The notes below the pieces were generated by a model, which was not told the origin of the DNA, did no database searches, and was given only the letters and a program-made list of their open reading frames with translations. From Palauibacter sp964499635 (GTDB lineage: Bacteria; Gemmatimonadota; Gemmatimonadetes; Palauibacterales; Palauibacteraceae): a stretch of DNA of 64,000 nucleotides. The translations under genes and the position numbers were made by a program. This document shows, in pieces, positions 43,029 through 51,561 of this stretch (the first letter of the stretch is position 1; every line of letters begins with the position of its first letter). Where the stretch lies: positions 62,001-126,000 of the forward strand of contig CAZCLY010000006.1 in assembly GCA_964499635.1 (NCBI GenBank), read 5' to 3'.

Positions 43029-43598
43029 GTGGTGGGCGTGGTGGAACCGCGTGCGTTTCGGGAAGTGCTGTCGCACCTGGCCGGGGGCGTCGTGATCGTG
43101 ACGACCCGCGGCCACGACGGCGAGCCCCGCGGGATGACGGCCACGGCGGTGTGCTCGGTGTCGCTCGCCCCGCCGCTCGTAATGGTGTGCATGAGCCACG
43201 AGGCCGCCACGTACGACGCCGTGGAGCAATCGGGCATCTTCGCCCTCAACGTCCTGCCGGCCACGGCCGAGCGGCTGGCGCGCCGCTTCGCCTCGGGCGA
43301 GGGCGACAAGTTCTCGGGGCTGAGCCACCAGATCGGCGAGACCGGGGCCCCGCTCCTGGCGGAGGCGCTGGCCCACTGCGATTGCGTGGTCGAGCGCTCC
43401 GTGCCCGCCGGGGACCACACGATCTTCATCGGCCGCGTCGTGCAGGTCGGCCGTCACGAGCGACCCTCCCCCCCGCTCCTCTACTTCCGGGGGGCGTACG
43501 GCTCGGTCACGGGGCTCGCGAACGGTCCCGGGAGCGGCGGAGACGAGGGTCGCCCTCCGGGCCGGTCCGACCCCGACCCGGACGAGCGGTGGCCATGA
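43029..43598 (+). CDS. Flavin reductase-like FMN-binding split-barrel protein
   Basis: A 189-residue protein of the flavin reductase (HpaC/DszD-like) family: FREVLSHLAGGVVIVTTRGH, GEPRGMTATAVCSVSLAPPL (FMN phosphate site), MVCMSHEAATYDAVEQSGIF and the G-D-H-T-I-F-I-G-R-V strand. Such proteins reduce free FMN/FAD with NAD(P)H for a partner monooxygenase; no monooxygenase is adjacent. The Pro/Gly/Asp-rich tail after about residue 165 is unusual and overlaps the next ATG by 4 nt. The start is a GTG at 43029, 13 nt after the NSS gene. Confidence 0.88.
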   Translation: MVGVVEPRAFREVLSHLAGGVVIVTTRGHDGEPRGMTATAVCSVSLAPPLVMVCMSHEAATYDAVEQSGIFALNVLPATAERLARRFASGEGDKFSGLSHQIGETGAPLLAEALAHCDCVVERSVPAGDHTIFIGRVVQVGRHERPSPPLLYFRGAYGSVTGLANGPGSGGDEGRPPGRSDPDPDERWP

Positions 43599-44305
43599 AG
43601 CGCGGCGAGTTCGCCCGTCTGGCGGGGCGCATGTGGGACGAGATCCCGGGTCTGGCACGCCAGGGCGTCGAGGCGCTCAGCGTCGAGGCCCGGGCGCTGC
43701 CGCACCCGGACTTCGAGGATGTGTACACGCTCGGCGAGTGCGTGACGGAGGAATGGCCGAGCGGCTACGGTGGCGAGGGGGATACGCGCTCGGAGCTCGT
43801 GTTGTACCACGGGTCGTTCGCGGCCCTCGCGGCGCTGGATCCCGCCTTCGACTGGGAAGGCGAGCTGTGGGAGACCATACTGCACGAGCTCCTGCACCAC
43901 CGCGAGGCGGCGGCCGGAGAGTCGGGACTCGAGGAGCTCGACCGGGCGGAGGAGCAGAACCTCCGCCGGCTGTCGGGCCGGCCGTTCGACCCGGGCTTCT
44001 ACCGGGCGGTGCCCGCCGGTCCGGACGGAATCGTGCGGCTCGACTCGGAGTCGTTTCTCGAAACGACCGTGCCGGAGGGGGCTTCCGAGGTGCGCTTCAG
44101 CTGGCGTGGCGGCGACTACGAGGTACGGATCCCCCCCGACGCCCGGCTCGCGTTCGTCGCGGTGGCGAACCTCGCCGGGGGGCGGCTGTGCGTGGTCGCG
44201 CGCCGCCGGCGCCCCTGGTGGCGCGCGTGGACACGCGGATCGGGCGCGCCCCCCGCCGAGCTCACGCGCCGGGCGCTCCCGGTGCCGGGAAACGGGGCAG
44301 GGTGA
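43595..44305 (+). CDS. Small zincin-like metallopeptidase
   Basis: A 236-residue protein with a compact zinc-protease motif: HELLHHREAAAG, with His97, Glu98, His101 and Gly108, then GLEELDRAEEQNLRRL, which offers an acidic third ligand. This is the minimal gluzincin/zincin_1-like pattern of short bacterial proteins of unknown substrate. The second half is beta-rich (VRFSWRGGDYEVRIPPDARL) and ends in a basic Trp/Arg segment (RRRRPWWRAW) that may touch the membrane. ATG 43595 overlaps the flavin reductase stop; its own stop overlaps a possible GTG start of the site-2 protease, so the two proteases are coupled. Confidence 0.8.
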   Translation: MKRGEFARLAGRMWDEIPGLARQGVEALSVEARALPHPDFEDVYTLGECVTEEWPSGYGGEGDTRSELVLYHGSFAALAALDPAFDWEGELWETILHELLHHREAAAGESGLEELDRAEEQNLRRLSGRPFDPGFYRAVPAGPDGIVRLDSESFLETTVPEGASEVRFSWRGGDYEVRIPPDARLAFVAVANLAGGRLCVVARRRRPWWRAWTRGSGAPPAELTRRALPVPGNGAG

Positions 44306-44307
44306 GG

Positions 44308-45600
44308 ATGCCCTTGCTGGGCGGGTTTCGCATCGGTCGCTGGTTCGGGTTCCCGATCCGGATCGACTACTCCTGGTTCCTGGTCGCCGCGCTCGTCGTG
44401 TGGACGTTCAGCGCGAGCGAGTTCCCGCGGCTGCTGCCGGGATACGGGCGCCCGACGTACCTGGCGATGGGTGGGGTCGCGGCGCTCCTGTTCTTCCTGT
44501 CGGTGCTCCTTCACGAGCTCGGGCACGCGATCGTGGGGCGGCGGCGCGGCGTCGAGGTCGAGGGCATCACGCTGTTCATCTTCGGGGGCATCGCGCAGGC
44601 GCGCGAGGAGGCCCGCCGGCCGCTCGACGAGTTCCTGCTCACCATCGCCGGGCCGCTCACCAGCATCCTCCTGGCCGGCGTGTTCTACACCGCCCACCTG
44701 GCGGCACGCGCCGTCGGAGCTCCCGCTCCGGTCCCGGTCGTCCTGCGCTTCATCGGGGTCCTCAACTTCGTGTTGGCGGTGTTCAACATGATCCCGGGGT
44801 TCCCGCTCGACGGGGGCCGCATCTTCCGCTCGATCGTATGGGCGGCCACGGGCGACATGGCCCGTGCCACGCGGTGGGCCACGTGGGGCGGCCGTCTGTT
44901 CGGAGCCTCGCTGATCGCGATCGGCGTGTGGGGGCTCATGAGCGGTCTCCTGCTGGGCGGGCTGTGGGCCGCGTTCATCGGCTGGTTCCTGGTCAACGCC
45001 GCGTCGACCAGCTACCGGCAGTTCCGGCTCAGGCGGGTGCTGGAGGCCATCCCCGTGTCGCGCGTGATGCAGGTCGATCCGCGTGCCGTGCCGGCGGACG
45101 CGTCCGTGGACCGCGTCATCCAGGAGTACTTCCTGCGCGGCCGGCAGGACGCGTATCCCGTCGATCTCGATGGCATCGTGCTCGGGATCGTATCGGTGGA
45201 CGATGTGGCGGACGTGCCGCCGGAGGAGCGCTCCCGGGTGACCGTGGCGCAGGTCATGCGGCCTACGTACGACCTGCCGTCGGTCGGCCCCACCGAGTCG
45301 CTGGCCGAGGCGGTCCTGCGGCTGGGGAGCGGTCCGCACGTGGTGGCGCTCGTTCTGGACGGGGGCGAGCTCGTCGGGCTCCTGGACACGCGTGACGTGG
45401 GTCACTGGGCCGCCCGCCTCGAGCGCCTCGGGCTCGCCCGGCCCGCGGATGGCGCGGCCGGCGAGGCCGGGGACCGGGCGCGGGAAGCCGGAGGCGCCCG
45501 GCCGGTCGGCGGTGGGGCGGATCCCACCGAGGCGGGGCCGGTCGCGGACCCGGAAACCGAGACGCCGCTTCCGTCCCCGGGGGGCGACAGCGTGTGGTGA
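44308..45600 (+). CDS. Site-2 protease family (M50) with CBS domains
   Basis: A 430-residue intramembrane metalloprotease. Residues 1-230 contain about six helices with the zinc motif HELGH at 69-73 (LLHELGHAIVGRRRG) and the third ligand in FNMIPGFPLDGGR (Asp168). Residues about 245-370 form a CBS pair (VSRVMQVDPRAVPADASVDR; VAQVMRPTYDLPSVGPTESL). The tail (about 380-430) is Gly/Pro/Asp-rich and disordered. CBS-containing S2P proteins resemble SpoIVFB-type enzymes gated by nucleotides. Natural substrates such as anti-sigma factors are not visible nearby. Start: ATG 44308, or GTG 44302 in the GTGA overlap with the zincin gene. Confidence 0.93.
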   Translation: MPLLGGFRIGRWFGFPIRIDYSWFLVAALVVWTFSASEFPRLLPGYGRPTYLAMGGVAALLFFLSVLLHELGHAIVGRRRGVEVEGITLFIFGGIAQAREEARRPLDEFLLTIAGPLTSILLAGVFYTAHLAARAVGAPAPVPVVLRFIGVLNFVLAVFNMIPGFPLDGGRIFRSIVWAATGDMARATRWATWGGRLFGASLIAIGVWGLMSGLLLGGLWAAFIGWFLVNAASTSYRQFRLRRVLEAIPVSRVMQVDPRAVPADASVDRVIQEYFLRGRQDAYPVDLDGIVLGIVSVDDVADVPPEERSRVTVAQVMRPTYDLPSVGPTESLAEAVLRLGSGPHVVALVLDGGELVGLLDTRDVGHWAARLERLGLARPADGAAGEAGDRAREAGGARPVGGGADPTEAGPVADPETETPLPSPGGDSVW

Positions 45601-46256
45601 GGCGCCCGCGCTCGAAGTCCGCCCGCAAGGCCCTCGCCGCCGATCTGGCCCCGCGTCTGGCGGAGCTCTACCCGAGCCTCGAGATCTCGCTCGACTGGGA
45701 GACGCCGCTCGAGCTCATCGTGGCGACCGTGCTCTCGGCCCAGTGCACGGACGAACGCGTCAACCAGGTGACCAGGACGCTGTTCGGGGACTATCCGGAC
45801 GCCGAAGCCTATGCGAACGCGCCCCTCGACGAGCTGGAGGAGGCGGTGCGCCCCACGGGGTTCTTCCGCAACAAGGCGCGTCACATCCAGGGGCTCGCAC
45901 GGCGGATCCTCGAGGATTACGACGGCGAGGTGCCGCGGCGGATGGACGACCTCCTGACGCTTCCCGGTGTGGCTCGCAAGACGGCGAACGTGGTGCTGAG
46001 CAACGCGTTCGGGATCCACGTGGGCGTCGTGGTAGACACGCATGTGAGACGGGTGGCGAAGCGGCTCGGGCTCACCGACGAGACCGATCCGAAGAAGGTG
46101 GAGGAGGATCTGATGAACATCCTTCCGCAGGATCAGTGGCACGCGTTCCCGTGGCGTCTGATCCTGCACGGGCGAAACGTGTGTACGGCCCGCAACCCGG
46201 CGTGCGGCGAGTGCCCGATCTCCGATCTGTGCCCGAGCGCGTTCACGTTCGACTGA
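45594..46256 (+). CDS. nth: Endonuclease III
   Basis: A 220-residue base-excision repair glycosylase/AP lyase for oxidised pyrimidines. The helix-hairpin-helix LTLPGVARKTANVVL carries the catalytic Lys129, and Asp148 is in VVVDTHV. The 4Fe-4S loop has Cys197, Cys204, Cys207 and Cys213 (C-x6-C-x2-C-x5-C), all present. Two consecutive GTG codons (45594, 45597) can serve as start; both overlap the end of the S2P gene. It lies within the tightly packed run from the M3-like peptidase onward and is followed by queG after 61 nt. Confidence 0.96.
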   Translation: MVRRPRSKSARKALAADLAPRLAELYPSLEISLDWETPLELIVATVLSAQCTDERVNQVTRTLFGDYPDAEAYANAPLDELEEAVRPTGFFRNKARHIQGLARRILEDYDGEVPRRMDDLLTLPGVARKTANVVLSNAFGIHVGVVVDTHVRRVAKRLGLTDETDPKKVEEDLMNILPQDQWHAFPWRLILHGRNVCTARNPACGECPISDLCPSAFTFD

Positions 46257-46317
46257 CGTCGCGCCGCGCCGCCCGTTTGTCGGTCCTGCCCATCCTCCGG
46301 GTCCCCGCCATGGCTCG

Positions 46318-47502
46318 ATGAACGGTCCGCTCGGCCTGCGCGAGGAGATCCGGGCCCGCGCGATCGATCTGGGGTTCGATCAGGTCGGGTTCGCCCCGGC
46401 CGAGCGGCCCGTGCACGCGGACGCGTACCTCGCGTGGCTAGGCCGGGGGCTGCACGGCGAGATGGGCTACATGGCCCGTGAGGACGCCGTGCGCCGCCGG
46501 CTCGAGCCGGCCGACGCGCTCCCGGGCGGCCGCACCATCATCGTAGCCAGCCTGCGGTACGGTCCCGCCCCGAGCCCAGCACCGGCCCCGTCCCGCTCGC
46601 TGCCGATCCTCGCCCGCTACGCGGTGGGCCGCGACTACCACGACGTGTTCGAGGAGCGGCTCGATGTTCTCGCGACGGCGATCGGCGAGCTGGCTCCGGG
46701 GGCGAGGACGAAGCGCTACGTGGACTACGGCCCGGTGCTCGAGCGGGACCACGCCCAGCGAGCGGGCCTGGGGTGGATCGGCAAGAACACGATGCTCATC
46801 CACCCGAGGCTCGGCTCCTACCTCATGCTGGGGGAGCTCCTCACGGACCTCGAGCTCGAGCCCGACGCGCCGTTCGTGCCGGATCGCTGCGGAAGCTGCC
46901 GACGTTGCATCGACGCCTGTCCGACCGGCGCCATCCTCGAGGACCGCGCGATCGATGCCCGCCGCTGCATCTCGTATCTGACCATCGAGCTCGCCGGCCC
47001 GATCCCGCGCGAGCTCCGGTCGGCCGTCGGGACGCGCGTGTTCGGGTGCGACATCTGTCAGGAGGTGTGCCCGTGGAACGCCGACGCACCGTCTCCGGAG
47101 GCCGCGCCGTTCGCCCCGACGCCCGGCACCGCCGTGCCCCCGGCCGATCTAGTCGCGTGGGCCGAGGAGCTGCTGGCGCTCGACGAGGAGGCGTTCCGGG
47201 CGCGCTACCGGGGAACCGCGTTCGCCCGCCCGGGGCGAAACGGACTCCTGCGCAACGTGGTCGTGGGGCTCGGGAACGTGGCCGCGCCGCCGACCGCGGC
47301 ATCGCGGGCGGTGATCACCGCGCTCGCGCGGGCGCTCGCGGACCGGGAGCCGGTCGTGCGCGGTCACGCGGCGTGGGCGCTCGGGCGGACCGGCTCCGCG
47401 GAGGCCCGAGCCGTGGTGTCGAATCGACTGGAGGTCGAGTCAGACACCCGGGTGCGCGAGGAGCTGGGGCTGGCGCTCCACGGCCGACCGCCGGGCACGT
47501 AA
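46318..47502 (+). CDS. queG: Epoxyqueuosine reductase
   Basis: A 394-residue cobalamin- and 4Fe-4S-dependent enzyme for the last step of queuosine synthesis in tRNA. The N-terminal reductive-dehalogenase-like domain has KRYVDYGPVLERDHAQRAGL, then GWIGKNTMLIHPRLGSY. Two ferredoxin-type clusters are visible: CGSCRRCIDACPTGAI and CDICQEVCPWN. The C-terminus (about 310-390) is HEAT-like (VITALARALADREPVVRGHA, then AWALGRTG). ATG 46318 fits the family start. It is last in the plus-strand run; no other queuosine gene is in the window. Confidence 0.95.
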   Translation: MNGPLGLREEIRARAIDLGFDQVGFAPAERPVHADAYLAWLGRGLHGEMGYMAREDAVRRRLEPADALPGGRTIIVASLRYGPAPSPAPAPSRSLPILARYAVGRDYHDVFEERLDVLATAIGELAPGARTKRYVDYGPVLERDHAQRAGLGWIGKNTMLIHPRLGSYLMLGELLTDLELEPDAPFVPDRCGSCRRCIDACPTGAILEDRAIDARRCISYLTIELAGPIPRELRSAVGTRVFGCDICQEVCPWNADAPSPEAAPFAPTPGTAVPPADLVAWAEELLALDEEAFRARYRGTAFARPGRNGLLRNVVVGLGNVAAPPTAASRAVITALARALADREPVVRGHAAWALGRTGSAEARAVVSNRLEVESDTRVREELGLALHGRPPGT

Positions 47503-47562
47503 CGCCACCGAAGCCGTGGACGGGCACCACGCGGGCGCGCCGGCCGCGGCTCCGGTCGACGC

Positions 47563-48738
47563 TCAGTGGGAGCGGAAACGGACCACCTGCCCTGCGCCCG
47601 CCTCGATCGAGCTGCCGAAGCTCGACACGTAGACGGCGCCCACCCCGGCGGCGATGCCCGTGGGCAACACCACCTGCCCCTCGCCGAAGCGGTACTTCCG
47701 GTCCGGATGTCGGAAGGGCACCCGCACCACATCGCCGCTGAACATCTCGCCTGCGAACATCTCGGTCGCGAGGAAATCGCCGTTGGGCGCGAACGTGCAT
47801 GCGGAAATCGTGTCGAACCCGCTCGCCCACACGGTGGCCACGGCGAGGATCCTGCCGAGGTCCTCCGGATCCGTGTCGGACGGATCCACCCGGTAGACCA
47901 GCGCCTGGCCGGGCCCCTGCACGAACCGCTCCTCGAGCGCCAGAGTACCGATGTAGAGCGCGCCGTCGGGCCCCCGGGCCACGCAGGTGGGCACCGCGTC
48001 TCGCAGGCCGCCGATGTCGGCGTAGTTGGGGAAGTAGGCGAGCACGTGGACCTCGCCGTTCCGCAGGACCTCCACGAGCGTGTTGGCTGCTGCGTCGACG
48101 ACGTACAAATGGTCGGGCACGGCGAGCATGCCGTACGGGTTGGCGTCGGGGAACTCCTCCCACAGGTCCGCGTGATCGGTCGTCCAGTCGATGCTGGCCG
48201 CACCGACGTCGGCGATCGTGGTGGCCACCCCGTCGCCGGAATATTCCACCAGCAGCCCGAGGCCGAAGGGGCCCACGCCGCCGAAGCTGACGTACAGGGG
48301 CGCGTGCGCCGCCCGGCTGGCGAAACCGATCCCATCCGGGCCGATCGTCTGGACCTCGCCGCCCTCCTCGATCGCGGCCGAGACCAGACCCGTGAGGATC
48401 CGGTGCTGCTTCGGCCGGGCGGAGCGCGGTCGCTCGATCACCGTCACCGAGCCCGTGAACCCGAGACCTTCCTGCACGCCCTCCGCCTCGTTGCCGGCGC
48501 CCAGCCCGGCCTCGGCCACGTACAGCGCCCCCCTCGGGCCGATGGCGAGGTGGCGGGGATTGTCGAGGCCCGTGGCGATCACCTCGCCTGCGAGCCCATC
48601 GTGACCGGTCTCCTCCCTTTCGAAGGCCGGAACCGATTCGTCCCGGGTCGTCGGGTCCGTGGGCGCCTCGGAACACGCCGCGAGGGTCACCCCACTCACC
48701 AGCACGACAACGACATCCCGCATGAGACGATGATGCAT
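47563..48738 (-). CDS. ScyD/ScyE-family lipoprotein (beta-propeller)
   Basis: A 391-residue lipoprotein. AAGGAGG lies about 6 nt before ATG 48738; the signal ends in L-A-A-C (Cys22). The mature protein is an NHL/SMP30-like propeller: EVIATGLDNPRHLAIGPRGA, LYVAEAGLGAGNEAEGVQEG, GLRDAVPTCVARGPDGALYI, LPTGIAAGVGAVYVSSFGSS. This order matches the ScyD/ScyE family, named for scytonemin-cluster proteins of cyanobacteria but widespread in other phyla as secreted proteins of unknown function. It is convergent with queG and divergent from the desaturase across a 401-nt gap. Confidence 0.88.
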   Translation of the reverse strand: MHHRLMRDVVVVLVSGVTLAACSEAPTDPTTRDESVPAFEREETGHDGLAGEVIATGLDNPRHLAIGPRGALYVAEAGLGAGNEAEGVQEGLGFTGSVTVIERPRSARPKQHRILTGLVSAAIEEGGEVQTIGPDGIGFASRAAHAPLYVSFGGVGPFGLGLLVEYSGDGVATTIADVGAASIDWTTDHADLWEEFPDANPYGMLAVPDHLYVVDAAANTLVEVLRNGEVHVLAYFPNYADIGGLRDAVPTCVARGPDGALYIGTLALEERFVQGPGQALVYRVDPSDTDPEDLGRILAVATVWASGFDTISACTFAPNGDFLATEMFAGEMFSGDVVRVPFRHPDRKYRFGEGQVVLPTGIAAGVGAVYVSSFGSSIEAGAGQVVRFRSH

Positions 48739-49139
48739 GACGACCTCCTTCCGGGGGTGGGTGAGACGAAGCCGAAAAGGCGTGCGCGAGATGGTCGCCT
48801 CGCGCCGTTGAAGGCACGCCGGCCGGAGCCGTCCCGATGGCGACGGCTCGCGACGGTGCAGGAGCTGCGGAGTGTTGGGCGTCATACGCCCGGATACGCT
48901 CGACCTGCGGCACCACGACCGCTGTGGGTCACGATCCCACGCAAGTCTGGCACACAAGCGGGGCGCGCGCCAGCCCGGGCGCAGGGTCCAAGGGGCCCGG
49001 CGACCGACCGCCGTGCCTGGTCATACGGGCGGCGTCCCCGGCGTGCGGGACCCCGATGTGTTAGATTGAGAAGCCTCGCACGCATTTCCGGGCTTCGGCC
49101 GGGGGCGTCGGGGTTCGTCACCGGGACAAAGGAAACGAA
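48739..49139. other. Divergent intergenic region between ScyD-type and desaturase genes
   Basis: 401 nt without a supported gene. The first 15 nt hold the ribosome site of the ScyD-type gene. Near 49059-49070 the AT-richer GTTAGATTGAG could provide a -10 element for the desaturase about 75 nt downstream, but no matching -35 is clear. No RNA structure or binding-site palindrome stood out. Confidence 0.35.
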
Positions 49140-50297
49140 ATGCCGGGCTACTCCGCTCTCGCCCATCCGTGGTGGATGCCGATCCTGTACGTCATCGTCC
49201 TCGGCCACATCACCAACATCTGCAACACGCTCTACCTGCACCGGTCGGCCACGCACGGCGGGGTGAAGTTCCACCCGGCGGTCGAGCACCTGATGCGGTT
49301 CTGGCTGTGGCTGACGACGGGGATCGTGACCAAGGAATGGGTCGCGGTGCACCGCAAGCACCACGCGTACGCCGATCGCGAGGGGGACCCGCATTCCCCG
49401 ACCGTGGAGGGGCTGGCGAACATCGTGTTCACAGGCGTCTTCTTCTACACGCGCGCGGCGAAGGACCGTGACATGGTGGAGAAGTACGGCAAGGGAACGC
49501 CGGACGACTGGATCGAGCGCCGCGTGTACGACACCAAGCTCCGCTCCGCCGGCGTGCTGACCATGCTGGCTCTCGACCTCTACCTGTTCGGACCCCTCGT
49601 CGGACTCCTCGTGTGGTCCAGCATGGCGATCTGGGTCCCGATCATGGGGAACATCATCAACGGGATCGGCCACGCGCTCGGCTACCGGACCTTCGCGACC
49701 CGCGACCACAGCCACAACATCTATCCGTGGGGCATCTGGATCCTCGGCGAGGAGCTCCACAACAACCACCACGCCGACCCGCGATCGGCCAAGTTCCGCG
49801 CCAACTGGTGGGAGGTCGACATCGGGTGGGCGTACATTCGACTGCTGTCGTTCTTCAGGCTCGCCGACGTGGCCTATGCGCGCTCGGTGTCCGCCAGGGA
49901 GTTCGCGGGGAAGTACTACGAGGAGCACGTGTCCGGTCCCGTGGCCGAGCGGCTCGAGAAGGTCGCCGCCCGCATCCACGGCGCCAGGGAAGAAGGGCTG
50001 CAGCGGATCGAGCACGCGTGGGACGAGGCCTGCGGCCGGCTGGAGTCCGTACGCTCGGGCGGCCACGCCCGGCTGGACCAGGCCAAGGAAGAGTGCCTGG
50101 CGCGCATCGAGAGCGTGTGGGAGGAAGGACACTCGCGCCTCGACCACGTGAAGACCGAAGGGCTCGACAAGCTCGACCACCTGAAGAGCGAAGCGCACGC
50201 CGAGCTGGACCGGGCGAGGAGCGCGGCGCGCGATCGGGTGGTGCGTGCGGTCGAGGCGGTCCGCAAGCGCGCCGGGCCGGAGCCGCTCACGAGCTAG
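49140..50297 (+). CDS. Membrane acyl-CoA/fatty-acid desaturase with an 11-residue-repeat tail
   Basis: A 385-residue protein. Residues 1-265 are a delta-9-type desaturase with four membrane helices and the three di-iron histidine boxes: HRSATH, HRKHH and HNNHH; further ligands lie in NGIGHALGYRTF. It would insert a cis double bond in acyl-CoA or lipid-bound acyl chains. Residues about 283-370 are an extension absent from typical desaturases: eight tandem 11-residue units (REEGLQRIEHA, WDEACGRLESV, KEECLARIESV, WEEGHSRLDHV), an amphipathic apolipoprotein-like pattern. AAAGGA lies 7 nt before the ATG. It is convergent with the ketoacyl-synthase operon, only 19 nt away. Confidence 0.93.
   Translation: MPGYSALAHPWWMPILYVIVLGHITNICNTLYLHRSATHGGVKFHPAVEHLMRFWLWLTTGIVTKEWVAVHRKHHAYADREGDPHSPTVEGLANIVFTGVFFYTRAAKDRDMVEKYGKGTPDDWIERRVYDTKLRSAGVLTMLALDLYLFGPLVGLLVWSSMAIWVPIMGNIINGIGHALGYRTFATRDHSHNIYPWGIWILGEELHNNHHADPRSAKFRANWWEVDIGWAYIRLLSFFRLADVAYARSVSAREFAGKYYEEHVSGPVAERLEKVAARIHGAREEGLQRIEHAWDEACGRLESVRSGGHARLDQAKEECLARIESVWEEGHSRLDHVKTEGLDKLDHLKSEAHAELDRARSAARDRVVRAVEAVRKRAGPEPLTS
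49986..50249 (+). repeat. Eight 33-bp (11-residue) tandem repeats in the desaturase tail
   Basis: Units start every 33 nt from 49986: REEGLQRIEHA, WDEACGRLESV, RSGGHARLDQA, KEECLARIESV, WEEGHSRLDHV, KTEGLDKLDHL, KSEAHAELDRA, RSAARDRVVRA; a ninth, weak unit (VEAVRKRAGPE) follows. Consensus x-E-E-G-h-x-R-L-D-x-V. An 11-residue period (three helical turns) is the mark of amphipathic lipid-surface helices in apolipoproteins, perilipins and synuclein. DNA units are diverged, so this is an old, selected repeat. Confidence 0.85.
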
Positions 50298-50316
50298 CCG
50301 CGCTCGCGCCGCCCCG

Positions 50317-51561
50317 TCAGTCCACGAAGCGCCGGAACACCAGCGCGGCGTTGATCCCGCCGAATCCGAACGAGTTCGAGAGGGCCCAATCGGCCCGCCG
50401 GTGCTCGCCTCCTGGCCCGACGAAGCGAAGATCGCACTGCTCCGCCGGCGTCGAGAGGTTGAGGGACGGGGGCAGCCAGCCCCGGTCGAGGGCCAGCAAC
50501 GTGATCCCCGCCTCGATGGCGCCCGATGCGCCGAGCGCGTGCCCGTAGTAGGCCTTCGTGCCGCTCACCCTCGTGGTGGCGGCGCCCCCCCCGAGCACGT
50601 CGCGGATGGCGATCGCCTCGGTCGGATCGTTGAGCGGGGTCGACGATCCGTGTGCGTTGACGTAGTCGATCTCCGACGCCGGCAGCTCCGCGTCCTCGAG
50701 TGCGAGCCGCATGGCCCGTGCCGCCTCGGTGCCCCCCGGCCGCGGCCGGGTCATGTGGAAGGCGTCGCTCGTGGTCCCGAACCCGCACACCTCGCCATAC
50801 ACACGGGCGCCTCGCTTCTCGGCGTGCCCGAGCTCCTCGAGCACCAGCACGCAGGCGCCCTCGCCCATCACGAATCCGTCGCGGCCCGCGTCGAACGGGC
50901 GGCACGCCGTCGCGGGGTCGTCGTTCCGGGTCGACATGGCCCGGATGATCGCGAACGCCCCGAAGGTGAGCGGGGCGAGCGGCGCCTCGCTGCCACCGCT
51001 CAGCGCCACGTCGACCTCGCCGCTCCGGATGAGCCGCAGGGCGTGACCGATCGCGATCGCCCCCGAGGCGCAGCTCATCCCGTTCGTGGAGTTGGGTCCG
51101 GTGAAGCCGAACTCGATCGCGATGTTGCAGCTCGCGGCGCCACCGAACACCGACAGGGCGAGGAGCGGGTTGATGCCCCGCAGCCCAGCGGCCAGGTAGC
51201 GCCCGTGCTGCTCCTCCGCGTACGCGACCCCGCCGAGGGCGCTCCCCATCTGGACCGCCACGCGGGCGGGCGGGAGCGTCCCCGGGTCGAGCCCGGCGTC
51301 CTCGAGCGCGAGCGTGCAGGCGACGAGCGACAGGGCGCTGAACCGGTCCACGCGTCGGGCGCGCTTCCCGCCGAGCCGCCCCGCCGGGTCGAAGCCGTCG
51401 ATCTCGGCCGCCACCCGGGTCCGAAACGGGGTCGCGTCGAACCGCTGCAGCGGCCGGACGGCCGATCGCTCGCGCTCGAGCCCGCGCCACAGGCCGTCGA
51501 CGCCCTCCCCGATGGGCGTCACCGGTCCGATCCCGGTCGCCACCACGCGGCGCGCGGTCAT
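50317..51561 (-). CDS. Beta-ketoacyl-ACP synthase, FabF/KAS-II-like
   Basis: A 414-residue condensing enzyme with a complete Cys-His-His triad: Cys164 in NGMSCASGAIAIG, His304 in VNAHGSSTPLND and His341 in KAYYGHALGASGA. The usual T-A-C-A and H-G-T-S-T motifs are slightly altered (S-C-A-S, H-G-S-S-T), which suggests a specialised paralogue rather than the housekeeping FabF. It elongates ACP-bound acyl chains with malonyl-ACP. No ACP or other fab gene is adjacent. ATG 51561 overlaps the stop of the SRPBCC gene (ATGA); it is the last gene of a four-gene overlapping operon. Confidence 0.93.
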   Translation of the reverse strand: MTARRVVATGIGPVTPIGEGVDGLWRGLERERSAVRPLQRFDATPFRTRVAAEIDGFDPAGRLGGKRARRVDRFSALSLVACTLALEDAGLDPGTLPPARVAVQMGSALGGVAYAEEQHGRYLAAGLRGINPLLALSVFGGAASCNIAIEFGFTGPNSTNGMSCASGAIAIGHALRLIRSGEVDVALSGGSEAPLAPLTFGAFAIIRAMSTRNDDPATACRPFDAGRDGFVMGEGACVLVLEELGHAEKRGARVYGEVCGFGTTSDAFHMTRPRPGGTEAARAMRLALEDAELPASEIDYVNAHGSSTPLNDPTEAIAIRDVLGGGAATTRVSGTKAYYGHALGASGAIEAGITLLALDRGWLPPSLNLSTPAEQCDLRFVGPGGEHRRADWALSNSFGFGGINAALVFRRFVD

